This document shows, in pieces, positions 9,949 through 20,110 of a stretch of 64,000 bases of DNA. A model generated the notes under the pieces. That model searched no databases. It saw only the letters and a program-made list of their open reading frames with translations, and had not been told where the DNA came from. The position numbers were made by a program, and so were the translations under genes. Origin of the DNA: an uncultured Mesonia sp. (lineage in GTDB: Bacteria > Bacteroidota > Bacteroidia > Flavobacteriales > Flavobacteriaceae); the NCBI GenBank assembly GCA_958296185.1, contig CATQIB010000011.1:40404-104403 (forward strand). Direction: 5' to 3'. Position 1 is the stretch's first letter. The number at the start of each line of letters is the position of its first letter.

Positions 9949-11712
9949 ATGAGAGCAAAACTAGTTTTATTTATATTTCAGTTCCTTTTTATATCGGCAG
10001 CTTGGTCTCAAGTAAAGTTTGAAGCCGAAGTAAGCAGGAATTCTCTGGGCTTAAACGAGCGTTTGCGAGTAGATTTTGTCATGAATCAAGAGGGTGATAA
10101 TTTCAAACCACCAGCTTTTAAGAATTTTACCGTAGTAGGGGGGCCGTACCAATCAATCAGCAACAGCTATATCAATGGTAAGCGCAGTTTTAAAAAATCG
10201 TATGGTTATTATTTAGAACCTAATAGTCGGGGTAAATTAGAAATCGGTCAAGCCGAAATTTTAATCAATGGGCAAACCTACAAAACTTCGCCAATAACCA
10301 TAACTGTTTCTGCAGCAGTAGATCAACCTAACCAAGAAAATACCGCCAACAGACGCGCCAGTCAAGGTATACACTTGGTTACGCGCATATCTAATGAGCA
10401 ACCCTACCTTAATGAAGGTATAAGTGTAGAATATGTATTGTACATTAGTCCGTCGGTAAATATTAGCAATTGGCGTCCAATTGACAACCCTAAATTTGCC
10501 GATTTTTGGAGTCAGAATATAGATATCAAGCGATTAGAAGTAAAAGAGGGGACTTATTTAGGAGAACCTTACCGTTATGTAACACTAAGAAAAACCGTAC
10601 TTTACCCTCAAAAAACGGGAGAGTTGAGCATTGAGCCGCTCACTTTATCACTTTCTGTAGACGTTCTATCAGATCGAAGAGATTTTTTTGGTAGAAGGTT
10701 ATATGAGACCATCAACCAGCGGGTATCGGCCAAGACCAGAACGATTAAAGTTAAGCCGCTTCCTACAGAAAATAGACCGGCTAATTTTAACGGAGCCGTG
10801 GGCGATTTTAATTTTAATGTTTTAGTAAATAAGAAAAGCCTACAAGTAGGCGAATCGCTTGAGGCTAAGGTGCAAGTTTCAGGTAAGGGTAATTTAAAAT
10901 TATTTCAACTACCTAAGTTAGTTGCTCCTTCTTCCTTAGAGGTATATGAGCCAGAGCATATTGAGGAAGTGAGAACAACTCAAAACGGAATGCAGGGTAA
11001 AATTTTCGACAATTATACCTTGGTGCCGCAAACTAAAGGTAAATATCCTATTCCAACGCTTTCTTTTTCGTATTTTGATCCGCAACAGCGTGCCTATAAA
11101 ACTTTGACCGCTCAAGAAACTTTGATTGAAGTTGAAGGAGGAGTAGGAATACCCGGACAAACATCGGTTACAACCAATCAAAATATAGGGTCTCTAAAAA
11201 ACAACATTACCCAAAGCCGAGAGCCTTTTCGGTTTCTAAAACTAAATACCGATTTTCATGAGGCAAATGCTAATCGCTTCTTTAGGTCTGTAGGCTATTG
11301 GTTGCTATTTTTAACGCCATTATATATTTTACCCTTACTGGTTTTTCTTAATAAGAAAAAAGCCAAGCGAAGCGTGAATGCAGGCGAGGGAAATGCCAGT
11401 AAATTAGTTAAGAAATATTTAAATGAGGCAAACCGGTATAAACAGCGGCCAGATTCTTTTTATATTCATCTAGAACGAGCGCTTTACGGATTTATAAGAA
11501 CAAAATTAAAGATTGCCAATACCGATTTAAACAAGGAAAAAGTGATTCAAGTTTTGGAGCAGCACCAGGTAGAAGCTAAGATTATAGATCAATTTATCAC
11601 CTTGCTTAAAAATTGTGAAATGGCACGTTACACGCCATTAGCTCAAGCTAATGTTGATCACGACTTTGAAGAGGCAAAACGCATTATTACCCACTTAGAT
11701 AAAAAATTATAA
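9949..11712 (+). CDS. batD: BatD family protein
   Basis: signal peptide, 'NGKRSFKKSYGYYLEPNSRGKLEIGQAEILINGQTYKTSPITI', C-terminal TM. Confidence 0.9.
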   Translation: MRAKLVLFIFQFLFISAAWSQVKFEAEVSRNSLGLNERLRVDFVMNQEGDNFKPPAFKNFTVVGGPYQSISNSYINGKRSFKKSYGYYLEPNSRGKLEIGQAEILINGQTYKTSPITITVSAAVDQPNQENTANRRASQGIHLVTRISNEQPYLNEGISVEYVLYISPSVNISNWRPIDNPKFADFWSQNIDIKRLEVKEGTYLGEPYRYVTLRKTVLYPQKTGELSIEPLTLSLSVDVLSDRRDFFGRRLYETINQRVSAKTRTIKVKPLPTENRPANFNGAVGDFNFNVLVNKKSLQVGESLEAKVQVSGKGNLKLFQLPKLVAPSSLEVYEPEHIEEVRTTQNGMQGKIFDNYTLVPQTKGKYPIPTLSFSYFDPQQRAYKTLTAQETLIEVEGGVGIPGQTSVTTNQNIGSLKNNITQSREPFRFLKLNTDFHEANANRFFRSVGYWLLFLTPLYILPLLVFLNKKKAKRSVNAGEGNASKLVKKYLNEANRYKQRPDSFYIHLERALYGFIRTKLKIANTDLNKEKVIQVLEQHQVEAKIIDQFITLLKNCEMARYTPLAQANVDHDFEEAKRIITHLDKKL

Positions 11713-11714
11713 TT

Positions 11715-12473
11715 ATGAAGCGATTCTTAAGTATTTTGATATGGGTGATTGGCTTTAGTCATCTTGGTTTAGCCCAAGAACCTACAGAACTTTTTAAACA
11801 GGCGGCATCTGCTTATAACCAAGAAGACTACAAACAGGCTATTAACTTGTATGAGTCTATTTTAGATCAGGAAATAGAATCGGTAAGTGTTTACTACAAT
11901 TTGGCAAATGCTCACTATAAATTAGAAAATGTGGCCGAGAGTATTTATTATTATGAAAAAGCGCTGCAATTGGCTCCTAATGATCAAGATGTTTTGCATA
12001 ATTTAGCTTATGCTGAGCAAATGCGAATAGACGTTATACAAGAAGCCGATTTAACTGGATTGGAAAAAATAAAGCAAAGAACCATCAACAAGTATTCGCT
12101 TTCTTTTTGGGCTTGGCTAAGTATAATTTCGGCTTTGTTGGTAGTATTTTGTGGAGTGTTTTATTTTTTTAACGCTAGAAGTAGTGTGAAGCGCCTAAGT
12201 TTTAGTTTTGGTGTTCTCTTTGTATTGGTTAGCTTAATTCTATTTTGGTTTGCTCAATTGCGGTATGCGGAAATAAGTAAGAATGAATATGCGGTTATTT
12301 TTGCCGAAAAAACCGCCTTGCTCGCAGAACCAAACAAAAATTCGGCCTCGAGTATTCAGCTACACGCGGGGACAAAGGTTAAGGTGCTGGATTCTTTTAA
12401 TTCTTACGTGAAAATTGAGCTACCTAATGAACAACAGGGTTGGCTTTCTCAAAAAGATTTAAAAAATCTTTGA
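11715..12473 (+). CDS. batE: BatE, TPR plus SH3-like domain protein
   Basis: TPR followed by TM helices and C-terminal SH3-like 'GTKVKVLDSFNSYVKIELPNEQQGWL'. Confidence 0.85.
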   Translation: MKRFLSILIWVIGFSHLGLAQEPTELFKQAASAYNQEDYKQAINLYESILDQEIESVSVYYNLANAHYKLENVAESIYYYEKALQLAPNDQDVLHNLAYAEQMRIDVIQEADLTGLEKIKQRTINKYSLSFWAWLSIISALLVVFCGVFYFFNARSSVKRLSFSFGVLFVLVSLILFWFAQLRYAEISKNEYAVIFAEKTALLAEPNKNSASSIQLHAGTKVKVLDSFNSYVKIELPNEQQGWLSQKDLKNL

Positions 12474-12553
12474 TTTGTTTTGGAGAAAGTTAAATAGATG
12501 AAGCTAATTATTTTATACTTTCGTTAAAAACAATTAGCTAATACCAAACCTTC

Positions 12554-13192
12554 ATGGGAAAAGCCTATTACAAAAAGATATTAGAGAACAATAAGAAGTG
12601 GGTTGAACAAAAACTAACAGAAGATAAAGACTTTTTCAAAAGACTAGAAAACGGTCAACAACCACCTCTTCTTTGGATAGGCTGTGCCGATAGCCGTGTA
12701 CCCGCCAACCAAATTATCGGTGCTCAACCCGGGGAGGTTTTTGTACATAGAAATATTGCCAATGTAGTGGTGCATACCGATATGAATATGCTAAGCGTTT
12801 TAGATTACTCGGTTAATGCGTTAAAAATAGAACACATTATTGTTTGTGGGCACTACGGTTGCGGAGGGGTAAAAGCAGCGATGCAAAACAACTCAATCGG
12901 TTTAATAGATAATTGGATCAGACACATCAAAGATGTTTATAGAATGCATAAGAAACAGCTTGAAAGTATTACAGATTTTCAAGAACGCTGGGATACTTTT
13001 GTCGAATTAAACGTAAAAGAGCAAGTAACCGATTTAGCCGAAACTTCAATTGTGCAAAATGCTTGGAAAAACGGACAGCAACTAACGCTACACGGTTGGG
13101 CTTATGGGGTAGGTACAGGTATAGTTAAAGATCTTGATGTAAACCTAAGTAGTAATAACGACTTAGATGAAATCTACCGACTTAATTTTTAA
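12554..13192 (+). CDS. can: beta-carbonic anhydrase
   Basis: CADSRVPANQI and CGHYGCGGV zinc-binding motifs. Confidence 0.95.
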   Translation: MGKAYYKKILENNKKWVEQKLTEDKDFFKRLENGQQPPLLWIGCADSRVPANQIIGAQPGEVFVHRNIANVVVHTDMNMLSVLDYSVNALKIEHIIVCGHYGCGGVKAAMQNNSIGLIDNWIRHIKDVYRMHKKQLESITDFQERWDTFVELNVKEQVTDLAETSIVQNAWKNGQQLTLHGWAYGVGTGIVKDLDVNLSSNNDLDEIYRLNF

Positions 13193-13196
13193 TGCC

Positions 13197-13691
13197 CTAT
13201 TCAGCATCAATCACCCAAGTAGCTAAATCTGGTAAAATAGCAGGTGCCAACATTTTTATTTTAGGATAAAGTAGGCTATGCTTGGCATCAAATAAAAATT
13301 CCTCCTTGGGTAGCACCGCTTGATTAAAAAAATATAATAGAGCACTTAAAATAAATGCCATTTTCAAAAGGCCAAAAATTCCGCCTAATATCCGGTTGAT
13401 CAAACCGAGTGCTAATGCACTCGCAAATTTAGTGAGTAATTTACCTACCAAAAGAACACCAACAGCTATGAGTAAAAAAGTTGCTGCATAAGCCAACCAC
13501 TGGCAGTATGAAGGAGATAAATTAAACTGCTCCTCTATAAAAGAATAGGCAAAATGACTAAAATATATTGCGCCATAAAGCCCTAATATTAAAGCGGCCA
13601 GTGAAGCTAACTCTCTAATAAAGCCCTTCATCAAACCACGAATAAGACCAAAACCTAAAAATAGGATTAAAATGATGTCTATAATTTCCAT
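13197..13691 (-). CDS. CvpA family membrane protein
   Basis: 'DIILILFLGFGLIRGLMKGFIRELASL' plus multiple TM segments. Confidence 0.88.
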   Translation of the reverse strand: MEIIDIILILFLGFGLIRGLMKGFIRELASLAALILGLYGAIYFSHFAYSFIEEQFNLSPSYCQWLAYAATFLLIAVGVLLVGKLLTKFASALALGLINRILGGIFGLLKMAFILSALLYFFNQAVLPKEEFLFDAKHSLLYPKIKMLAPAILPDLATWVIDAE

Positions 13692-13748
13692 AAATCAAAT
13701 ATAAAAAAATGAATCAGATACCAGGGATTAAAAGTGTTCACATCTTAT

Positions 13749-13756
13749 TATCTTTG
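13749..13756 (+). promoter_or_regulatory. Bacteroidota -7 box TATCTTTG, 4 nt before ATG 13761
   Basis: matches TAnnTTTG consensus. Confidence 0.65.
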
Positions 13757-13760
13757 CGGC

Positions 13761-14117
13761 ATGGTAAATGACGAAATTTTAAAAGAGCGTTGGCAGCAAT
13801 TACAAAAACAATTGGCTGCCCAGTTTGGTGATGGTGAAACCCTAGAACTTGATGCTATTATTTATCTAGTAGGGGTTCAAGAATTAGGGCAACTGCATAG
13901 AAGATTTAAGAAAGATCACAAGATAGATTTAATGCATATTGCCATTTGCAGGCTTTTAGAGCCCTATGGTTATTATGCTTTTGATTATATTGATGAAGAG
14001 GGATGGCCGCATTATACGGCACTCGAAAGTTTGCCCCATTTAAAACCAGGAGAACAAAGTCTAATGATGAAAGAGGCGCTGGTTAATTATTTTTTAGAAA
14101 AAGAGTACATACGTTAA
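13761..14117 (+). CDS. conserved hypothetical protein
   Basis: ATG (MVNDEILKERW) in frame with listed 13734; a -7 box at 13749-13756 supports the later start. Confidence 0.7.
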   Translation: MVNDEILKERWQQLQKQLAAQFGDGETLELDAIIYLVGVQELGQLHRRFKKDHKIDLMHIAICRLLEPYGYYAFDYIDEEGWPHYTALESLPHLKPGEQSLMMKEALVNYFLEKEYIR

Positions 14118-14195
14118 ACCTTGGGTTTTAAACTAAACCCTGCAAATGCATAATTTAATAATTTTAAAAAATATTCTTTACGGAATCTTTTTTCT

Positions 14196-14203
14196 TAAAT
14201 TTG
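14196..14203 (+). promoter_or_regulatory. Bacteroidota -7 box TAAATTTG upstream of pheS
   Basis: matches TAnnTTTG. Confidence 0.65.
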
Positions 14204-14224
14204 CGGCTGCATTAAGCCATAGCT

Positions 14225-15247
14225 ATGATTGATAAAATTAAGGAATATATTGTTGAGGTAGAGAACTTCAAATCAGACTCGACTGAAGAGATAGAGAAGT
14301 TTCGTATTAAGTTTTTAGGTAAAAAAGGGATTTTAAATGGATTTTTCACCGAATTTAAAAATGTCCCTAACGAGCAGAAAAAAGCTTTTGGCCAAACGAT
14401 AAATGAATTAAAAAATGCCGCACAAGAAAAGGTAGCAGCCTTAAAGCAAGAATTGGAGAGTAAGCTAGAGGAGCGAGGAGTTTATGGTGATTTAACACGC
14501 CCAGGCGAAAAAATTAGCATAGGGAGTAGACATCCTATATCATTGGTTAAAAATCAAATCATTGAGATTTTTTCCAATATAGGTTTTAACGTATCCGAAG
14601 GTCCAGAAATAGAGGACGATTGGCATAACTTTTCTGCTTTGAATCTACCAGAATATCATCCTGCACGAGATATGCAGGATACCTTTTTTATTCAGACCAA
14701 TCCCGAAGAAATCCTGTTGAGAACCCATACCTCAAGCGTTCAAGTAAGGTATATGGAAGATCAAAAGCCTCCCATTAGAACTATTTCACCAGGTAGGGTT
14801 TTTAGAAATGAAGCCATTTCGGCGCGCTCGCATTGTATTTTTCATCAGGTAGAAGGCTTGTATATAGACAAAGATGTAAGTTTTGCAGATTTAAAGCAAA
14901 CCTTGCTTTACTTTACCAAACAACTTTTTGGAAAATCAAAAATTCGTCTTAGACCTTCTTATTTCCCCTTTACAGAACCCAGTGCAGAGGTAGATATTTA
15001 TTGGGGCTTAGAAACAGAGACTGATTATAGAATCACGAAAGGGACCGGGTGGCTTGAAATCATGGGATGTGGTATGGTTGACCCGAATGTATTACGCAAT
15101 TGCAATATAGATCCGCAAGAATACTCTGGCTTTGCTTTTGGTATGGGTATTGAGCGTATTGCCATGCTGCTGCATCAAATAGATGATATTCGCTTGTTTT
15201 ATGAAAACGATGTTCGCTTTTTAAAACAGTTTAAATCGGTTTTATAG
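14225..15247 (+). CDS. pheS: phenylalanine--tRNA ligase subunit alpha
   Basis: '[30 protein letters not shown]', '[35 protein letters not shown]'. Confidence 0.97.
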   Translation: MIDKIKEYIVEVENFKSDSTEEIEKFRIKFLGKKGILNGFFTEFKNVPNEQKKAFGQTINELKNAAQEKVAALKQELESKLEERGVYGDLTRPGEKISIGSRHPISLVKNQIIEIFSNIGFNVSEGPEIEDDWHNFSALNLPEYHPARDMQDTFFIQTNPEEILLRTHTSSVQVRYMEDQKPPIRTISPGRVFRNEAISARSHCIFHQVEGLYIDKDVSFADLKQTLLYFTKQLFGKSKIRLRPSYFPFTEPSAEVDIYWGLETETDYRITKGTGWLEIMGCGMVDPNVLRNCNIDPQEYSGFAFGMGIERIAMLLHQIDDIRLFYENDVRFLKQFKSVL

Positions 15248-15402
15248 CTAGTTTAAACTAATCTAAGCTCTTTTTAATTGGCGGGTACACATTTTAAATG
15301 CTACTTCACAAGACTAGTGTAATCTTTTTTGAAAGACTTTTTTTAGCTACTTGTGCTTTTGTAAAAGCTACTTTAATTTAAGACAAGAATAAAGAATTTG
15401 AA

Positions 15403-15798
15403 ATGAAAAAAGATATAAAGATAAATCAAGTTAAAGGGGTACAAATAGCGGCCATTTATGAAAAGCATCCAGAATACCATACAGATGATTGGAATATCTA
15501 TTTAATCAATACCCTAGATCACGCCATTGAAACCATTCTCATTGTTTCTGAAGGCAAAGACGAAAAAGTTAAAACTTCGGTTTTTAGAAGAAGTTTAAAG
15601 GTGCTGCCGGCAAAATCTTATGCCAAAATAGAATTGATTCAACCAGAATTACTTCAAATAGATAACTTATTTTCAGTGTCTTTTTTTGAGGCAAATGATT
15701 TTATGCACAAAAATTTTATATTGAGAAAAAATTCGGCACAACCTTCAAAAATTAAAAAACTCCCTGTTATCAATAAGAAGGGAGTTTTAGCTGAGTAA
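15403..15798 (+). CDS. conserved hypothetical protein
   Basis: 131-aa ORF with a terminator-like hairpin overlapping its 3' end. Confidence 0.65.
   Translation: MKKDIKINQVKGVQIAAIYEKHPEYHTDDWNIYLINTLDHAIETILIVSEGKDEKVKTSVFRRSLKVLPAKSYAKIELIQPELLQIDNLFSVSFFEANDFMHKNFILRKNSAQPSKIKKLPVINKKGVLAE
15754..15788 (+). terminator. terminator-like hairpin overlapping the 3' end of CDS 15403-15798
   Basis: AAAACTCCCT...AGGGAGTTTT stem. Confidence 0.6.
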
Positions 15799-15801
15799 CG
15801 G

Positions 15802-16689
15802 CTATTTATTAAGTTTTCTTAAGTTCATTAACACAATAGCGGTTAAAATAAATACAATACCCAGCCATTGCCATGCATTTACACGCTCATCTAATAAAAA
15901 TTTCGCCATTAACACCGCTACGGGTAATTCAATACTCGTAATTATGACCCCAAGACCCACATTTAGCTTAGGCATGCCGGTAGTCAGGAATAAAGGCGGG
16001 AGAATGGTACCAAATAAGGCTAAGATAGGTCCCCAAAAATAGAATACTTCGACATTAAAATTCTTATTTACAATAAAAGAAGGCAAGGTGATTAAACTTA
16101 CTATCAACAACCCGCCAATAACCATGTATTTGCTGCGTTCTAATGCTGGTAAACCCAATGAGACCGTGTTGGAGGTATAGATGGTTACCGTATAAGAACA
16201 AGCAGCTAATAACCCATAGCCAATGCCACGTAAATCAAAAGTTATTTCCTGAAAAATTAGGTTGGTGGCTAATAAAGTTCCTGTTAAAATGACCAAAACC
16301 GCAATAATTTTCATTGGGCTGGGTTTGGTTTTGGTTAAAATACTGTCTAGAATAACACCAATCCACACACTTTGCATTAATAATACAATACCCATAGAAA
16401 CGCTGATGTATTGCACGGCTAAATAGTAAAAAATACTGGTTAAGCCTAAAGAAGTACCTGCCAGCAATAATTTGAATTTTGAGGTTCCTCCTTCTTTTTT
16501 CTGTTTTTTACCTTTATAGATACTAGAAAGTACGGTTAACCCCAAAACTCCAAGAAGTAGTTGAGCAAATGTAACCTCGTAGGTAGTAAATCCTTTTTCA
16601 TAAGCCATTTTGACAAATGTGGTAAGCACACCATAACTAGAAGCGCCTAATGCTACCAATAGGCCTCCCTTTAATACATTGTTATTCAC
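15802..16689 (-). CDS. EamA/DMT family transporter
   Basis: about 10 TM segments, EamA repeat pattern. Confidence 0.85.
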   Translation of the reverse strand: MNNNVLKGGLLVALGASSYGVLTTFVKMAYEKGFTTYEVTFAQLLLGVLGLTVLSSIYKGKKQKKEGGTSKFKLLLAGTSLGLTSIFYYLAVQYISVSMGIVLLMQSVWIGVILDSILTKTKPSPMKIIAVLVILTGTLLATNLIFQEITFDLRGIGYGLLAACSYTVTIYTSNTVSLGLPALERSKYMVIGGLLIVSLITLPSFIVNKNFNVEVFYFWGPILALFGTILPPLFLTTGMPKLNVGLGVIITSIELPVAVLMAKFLLDERVNAWQWLGIVFILTAIVLMNLRKLNK

Positions 16690-16718
16690 GGGATATTAAT
16701 TTTAAAAATTGTAGAAAA

Positions 16719-17729
16719 TTAGTCTAATTTATCGACTAATTTCAAAAATACCTTTTTAGGATTTTTATTTTCGTAAAGAATAGCATAAACCGAATTGATA
16801 ATTGGCGTTCGTGCTTTCTTCTCGCTTTGTTTGTTAATTTGGTAAGCGCTTTTTGCGGCGTAGTAGCCCTCGGCGATCATACTCATTTCCATTTGAGCGC
16901 TTTTAACGGTGTAGCCTTTCCCTATCATATTACCAAACATTCTATTTCTGCTAAATACAGAATAACCAGTAACCAATAAATCGCCTAAATAAGCTGAATC
17001 GTTAATATTGCGTTTCATTTTATACCGCTTTTTAATGAATCGTTTCATTTCGCGTATAGCGTTACTCATTAACACACTCTGAAAGTTATCTCCGTAGCCT
17101 AAACCGTGAGCTATTCCCGCAGCAATGGCATAAATATTCTTTAGTACTGCGGCATACTCTGTTCCAATTACATCTTCTGTAGTTTTACAGGTGATGTAAT
17201 GGTTGCTCAAGTGGTTGGCCATAATTTTAGCTCTATCCTCATCCGCGCAAGCGATAGTAAGATAAGATAGACGTTCTAGCGCTACTTCTTCGGCGTGACA
17301 AGGACCTGTGATTACACCTATTTGCTCAAAAGGTATATTGTGATATTGATTAAAATGTTCGCCCACAATAAGACTCGATTCGGGTACAATGCCCTTTATA
17401 GCGCTAAAAATTGTTTTATTAGCTAAGGAAACCTCGAGCGCATCTAAGCTCGACTTCAAAAATGCCGATGGAATAGCAAAAATGATATAATCGGCATCTT
17501 TTACAGCTTCATTGATATCGCTGGTCAAATTTAATTGCTGGGTGTTAAACTCTACAGAACTTAAATAATTAGGATTGTGTTGTTCTTTCTTAATGTGAGC
17601 TATGGCGTCATTATTACGCATATACCAATTTAAACGCGTTACGTTTTCGCATAGCATTTTAACTAGGGCTGTTGCCCAGCTACCACCGCCAATTACGGCA
17701 AATTGTATTTCTTCACTCATTTGCTTCAT
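16719..17729 (-). CDS. gpsA: NAD(P)H-dependent glycerol-3-phosphate dehydrogenase
   Basis: GGGSWATALVKML, 'AVLKNIYAIAAGIAHGLGYGDN', 'LGDLLVTGYS'. Confidence 0.93.
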   Translation of the reverse strand: MKQMSEEIQFAVIGGGSWATALVKMLCENVTRLNWYMRNNDAIAHIKKEQHNPNYLSSVEFNTQQLNLTSDINEAVKDADYIIFAIPSAFLKSSLDALEVSLANKTIFSAIKGIVPESSLIVGEHFNQYHNIPFEQIGVITGPCHAEEVALERLSYLTIACADEDRAKIMANHLSNHYITCKTTEDVIGTEYAAVLKNIYAIAAGIAHGLGYGDNFQSVLMSNAIREMKRFIKKRYKMKRNINDSAYLGDLLVTGYSVFSRNRMFGNMIGKGYTVKSAQMEMSMIAEGYYAAKSAYQINKQSEKKARTPIINSVYAILYENKNPKKVFLKLVDKLD

Positions 17730-17873
17730 TCTTTAGCTAAAGTACAAAATAATATTTTTTCTTCCTCTCAAGCATCAACTTGCATTTTTAACATTTTTAT
17801 AAGGCTTACAGAGCAATCTAAGACAGATGACTGCGTTATTGAAGTAGATTATTTTAGTTGGTTATTTAGTTGA

Positions 17874-17916
17874 GAAAAGTCATTCTTCCTTTTGTAAGGT
17901 TTGAATGACTTTTTTT
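17874..17916. terminator. terminator-like hairpin
   Basis: AAAAGTCATTC...GAATGACTTTTTTT. Confidence 0.7.
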
Positions 17917-17937
17917 ATGCGTTGGGTTTAGGCAGAC

Positions 17938-18522
17938 TTATTGGTATAAACCTAGCTTATCTATATAATCAAAAACTTCTGGAGTCAAAAGTGGCCTTAT
18001 CTCTTTTCCTTCTTTTAAACACTTGCGAATAAATGTTGAAGATATTTCCATAATGGGGGCTTGAATAAAAGTTACCTTGGCGTGATCTTTTAGCTTTGCC
18101 TCCTTTTTTGAATCATAAATTCGCGGATAAACCAAAATTTTAAATCGTTCTAAAATCACTTCGCTATTCTTCCATTTAGGGAAACTCTGTAAATTATCTT
18201 CGCCCATAATGAGATGAAATTCGTAATGCTCGTGTTTTTCTTCTAGGTGTACTAGGGTGTTAATAGTATAATTGGGTTGGGGTAGCCCAAATTCAATATC
18301 ACTTGGTTTAATTTTATCATAATTGGCGGTGGCCAATTCAACCATTTCTAAGCGATCATAATCGGGTAGTAATGTTTTTTTCTTTTTATGCGGATTATGT
18401 GGGGTAACTACCATCCAAACTTCATCTACAGGCCCAAACTCGGCAATATGATTTGCAATCGCCAAGTGCCCCAAATGTATTGGGTTAAACGTACCAAAAA
18501 ATAAACCTATTCTCTTTTTCAA
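17938..18522 (-). CDS. nadD: nicotinate-nucleotide adenylyltransferase
   Basis: GLFFGTFNPIHLGHL, 'ISSTFIR'. Confidence 0.94.
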   Translation of the reverse strand: MKKRIGLFFGTFNPIHLGHLAIANHIAEFGPVDEVWMVVTPHNPHKKKKTLLPDYDRLEMVELATANYDKIKPSDIEFGLPQPNYTINTLVHLEEKHEHYEFHLIMGEDNLQSFPKWKNSEVILERFKILVYPRIYDSKKEAKLKDHAKVTFIQAPIMEISSTFIRKCLKEGKEIRPLLTPEVFDYIDKLGLYQ

Positions 18523-18524
18523 AA

Positions 18525-19100
18525 TTATGTGTTTTGAATAAATGATTTAACCAATTGATAAGATTCCTCTAGCGCTTCTTTAAGGTTGTTATTTATAATG
18601 ATAAAATCAAACTGCGGAGCGGTGGCCATCTCTATTGAAGCCTTTGCAACGCGCATACTTATGCGCTCTTCGGTTTCTGTTTTACGCTTTTTTAATCTTA
18701 TTTTTAGTTCTTCAATGCTTGGAGGCTGCACAAAAACGGCTAATGTTCTTTCTGGGTAAATACGCTTGATATCTAGTCCGCCTACAACATCAATGTCAAA
18801 CACTACATGTTTACCTTTGGCCCAAATGCGTTCTACCTCGCTTTTAAGTGTGCCGTAAAAATTGTCTCGGTAAACCTCTTCCCATTCTAAAAAGTCATCG
18901 TTTTTGATATGATGCTTAAACTCCTTTAATGACATAAAATAATAATCTTTGCCATCAACCTCATTTGGTCGGGGAGCGCGAGAGGTAGCCGATATTGAAA
19001 AATCTAGATTTAAATCTTTTTGCTTTAATAAATGCTGAACAATTGTGGTTTTTCCAGAACCAGAAGGTGCAGAAAAAACTATAAGTTTTCCTTCTACCAT
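18525..19100 (-). CDS. gmk: guanylate kinase
   Basis: 'IVFSAPSGSGKTTIVQHLL', 'SATSRAPRPNEVDGKDYYF'. Confidence 0.96.
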   Translation of the reverse strand: MVEGKLIVFSAPSGSGKTTIVQHLLKQKDLNLDFSISATSRAPRPNEVDGKDYYFMSLKEFKHHIKNDDFLEWEEVYRDNFYGTLKSEVERIWAKGKHVVFDIDVVGGLDIKRIYPERTLAVFVQPPSIEELKIRLKKRKTETEERISMRVAKASIEMATAPQFDFIIINNNLKEALEESYQLVKSFIQNT

Positions 19101-19975
19101 TACAATACGTTTAAAAGTTGCTCTTTAATTTTTTCCAATTCATCTTTCATCTGCACTACCAATTTTTGCATAGGAGCATAATTAGATTTACTGCCAATGG
19201 TGTTTATCTCCCGGCCGATTTCTTGTGTGATAAAACCTAATTTTTTACCGTTTGAGTCGGGGCTATCTAAAGTTTTGGTGAAATATTCAAGATGATTTTC
19301 GAGCCTGATTTTTTCTTCGGTGATATCATATTTTTCGATATAATAAACCAGTTCTTGTTCAAAACGGTTTTCGTCTACCTGCTCTTTTAATTCGGATATG
19401 CTTTTTTGTAAGCGATCTTTTACCGCTTGAACCCTTTCGGGATCTATACGCAACACCTCATCTAATAGTTGATGAAGGGTTTTAATGCGTTGCTTAAAAT
19501 CTTTTTCTAGTACTATACCCTCATCTTTTCTATACTGTAATAATTCGGCTATAGCCTGATTTACAGCCTGCTCTATAGCTTGGTATTCTTGCTCGTCAAT
19601 TTCTTCTTTTTCGGTTTTTAAAGCATCGGGAAGACGCATAGCCATCTGCAAATAGGCAAGTTCTTCTTGGGGGTTCGATTCACCTGTGCTAATGATTGAC
19701 TTAAGTGAATTCATATAGTTTTTTACCACAGCCGGGTTAATGCTAGAAGTGGTTTCATTTCCTGTATTTTCTACATAAACAGAAAAATCAACCTTTCCGC
19801 GCGTAAGGGCCTTTCCTATTAATCCGCGTAAGCTTAATTCTTTCTCACGGTATTGTGAAGGCATACGAGCGTTGATATCAAGATTTTTACTATTAAGGGA
19901 TTTAATCTCGATGTTTATTTTCTTGTTTGGCAGGTTAACAACATGTTTTCCAAACCCGGTCATAGATTGTATCAT
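19100..19975 (-). CDS. yicC: YicC family endoribonuclease
   Basis: 'IQSMTGFG' N-terminus and 'KKLGFITQEIGREINTIGSKSN' C-terminal motif. Confidence 0.92.
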   Translation of the reverse strand: MIQSMTGFGKHVVNLPNKKINIEIKSLNSKNLDINARMPSQYREKELSLRGLIGKALTRGKVDFSVYVENTGNETTSSINPAVVKNYMNSLKSIISTGESNPQEELAYLQMAMRLPDALKTEKEEIDEQEYQAIEQAVNQAIAELLQYRKDEGIVLEKDFKQRIKTLHQLLDEVLRIDPERVQAVKDRLQKSISELKEQVDENRFEQELVYYIEKYDITEEKIRLENHLEYFTKTLDSPDSNGKKLGFITQEIGREINTIGSKSNYAPMQKLVVQMKDELEKIKEQLLNVL

Positions 19976-20089
19976 CTAGGCTTTTTTTATAAAGTTGCGC
20001 AAAGTTAAGAAAAACATAGCGTATACTAGCCATCTTTCAAAAAGGCTTAAAAAAAACACAAATTAGTATGCTTGCATAATAACAAGCTT

Positions 20090-20097
20090 TATTTTTG
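20090..20097 (+). promoter_or_regulatory. Bacteroidota -7 box TATTTTTG upstream of the thioesterase gene
   Basis: matches TAnnTTTG. Confidence 0.6.
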
Positions 20098-20110
20098 AAA
20101 CAAAAAAAGA

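Noticed and set aside
3481-12473. Novel MoxR/VWA ATPase-chaperone system
   Set aside because: Gene order MoxR-DUF58-(BatD-like)-BatA-BatB-BatC-BatD-BatE is the known Bacteroidota Bat operon.
14124-14141. GGGTTT...AAACCC hairpin after the 13761-14117 gene
   Set aside because: Only a 6-bp stem and no U-tract; too weak to call a terminator.
15249-15260. 12-bp palindrome TAGTTTAAACTA after pheS
   Set aside because: Short AT-rich palindrome; too common by chance in this composition to claim function.
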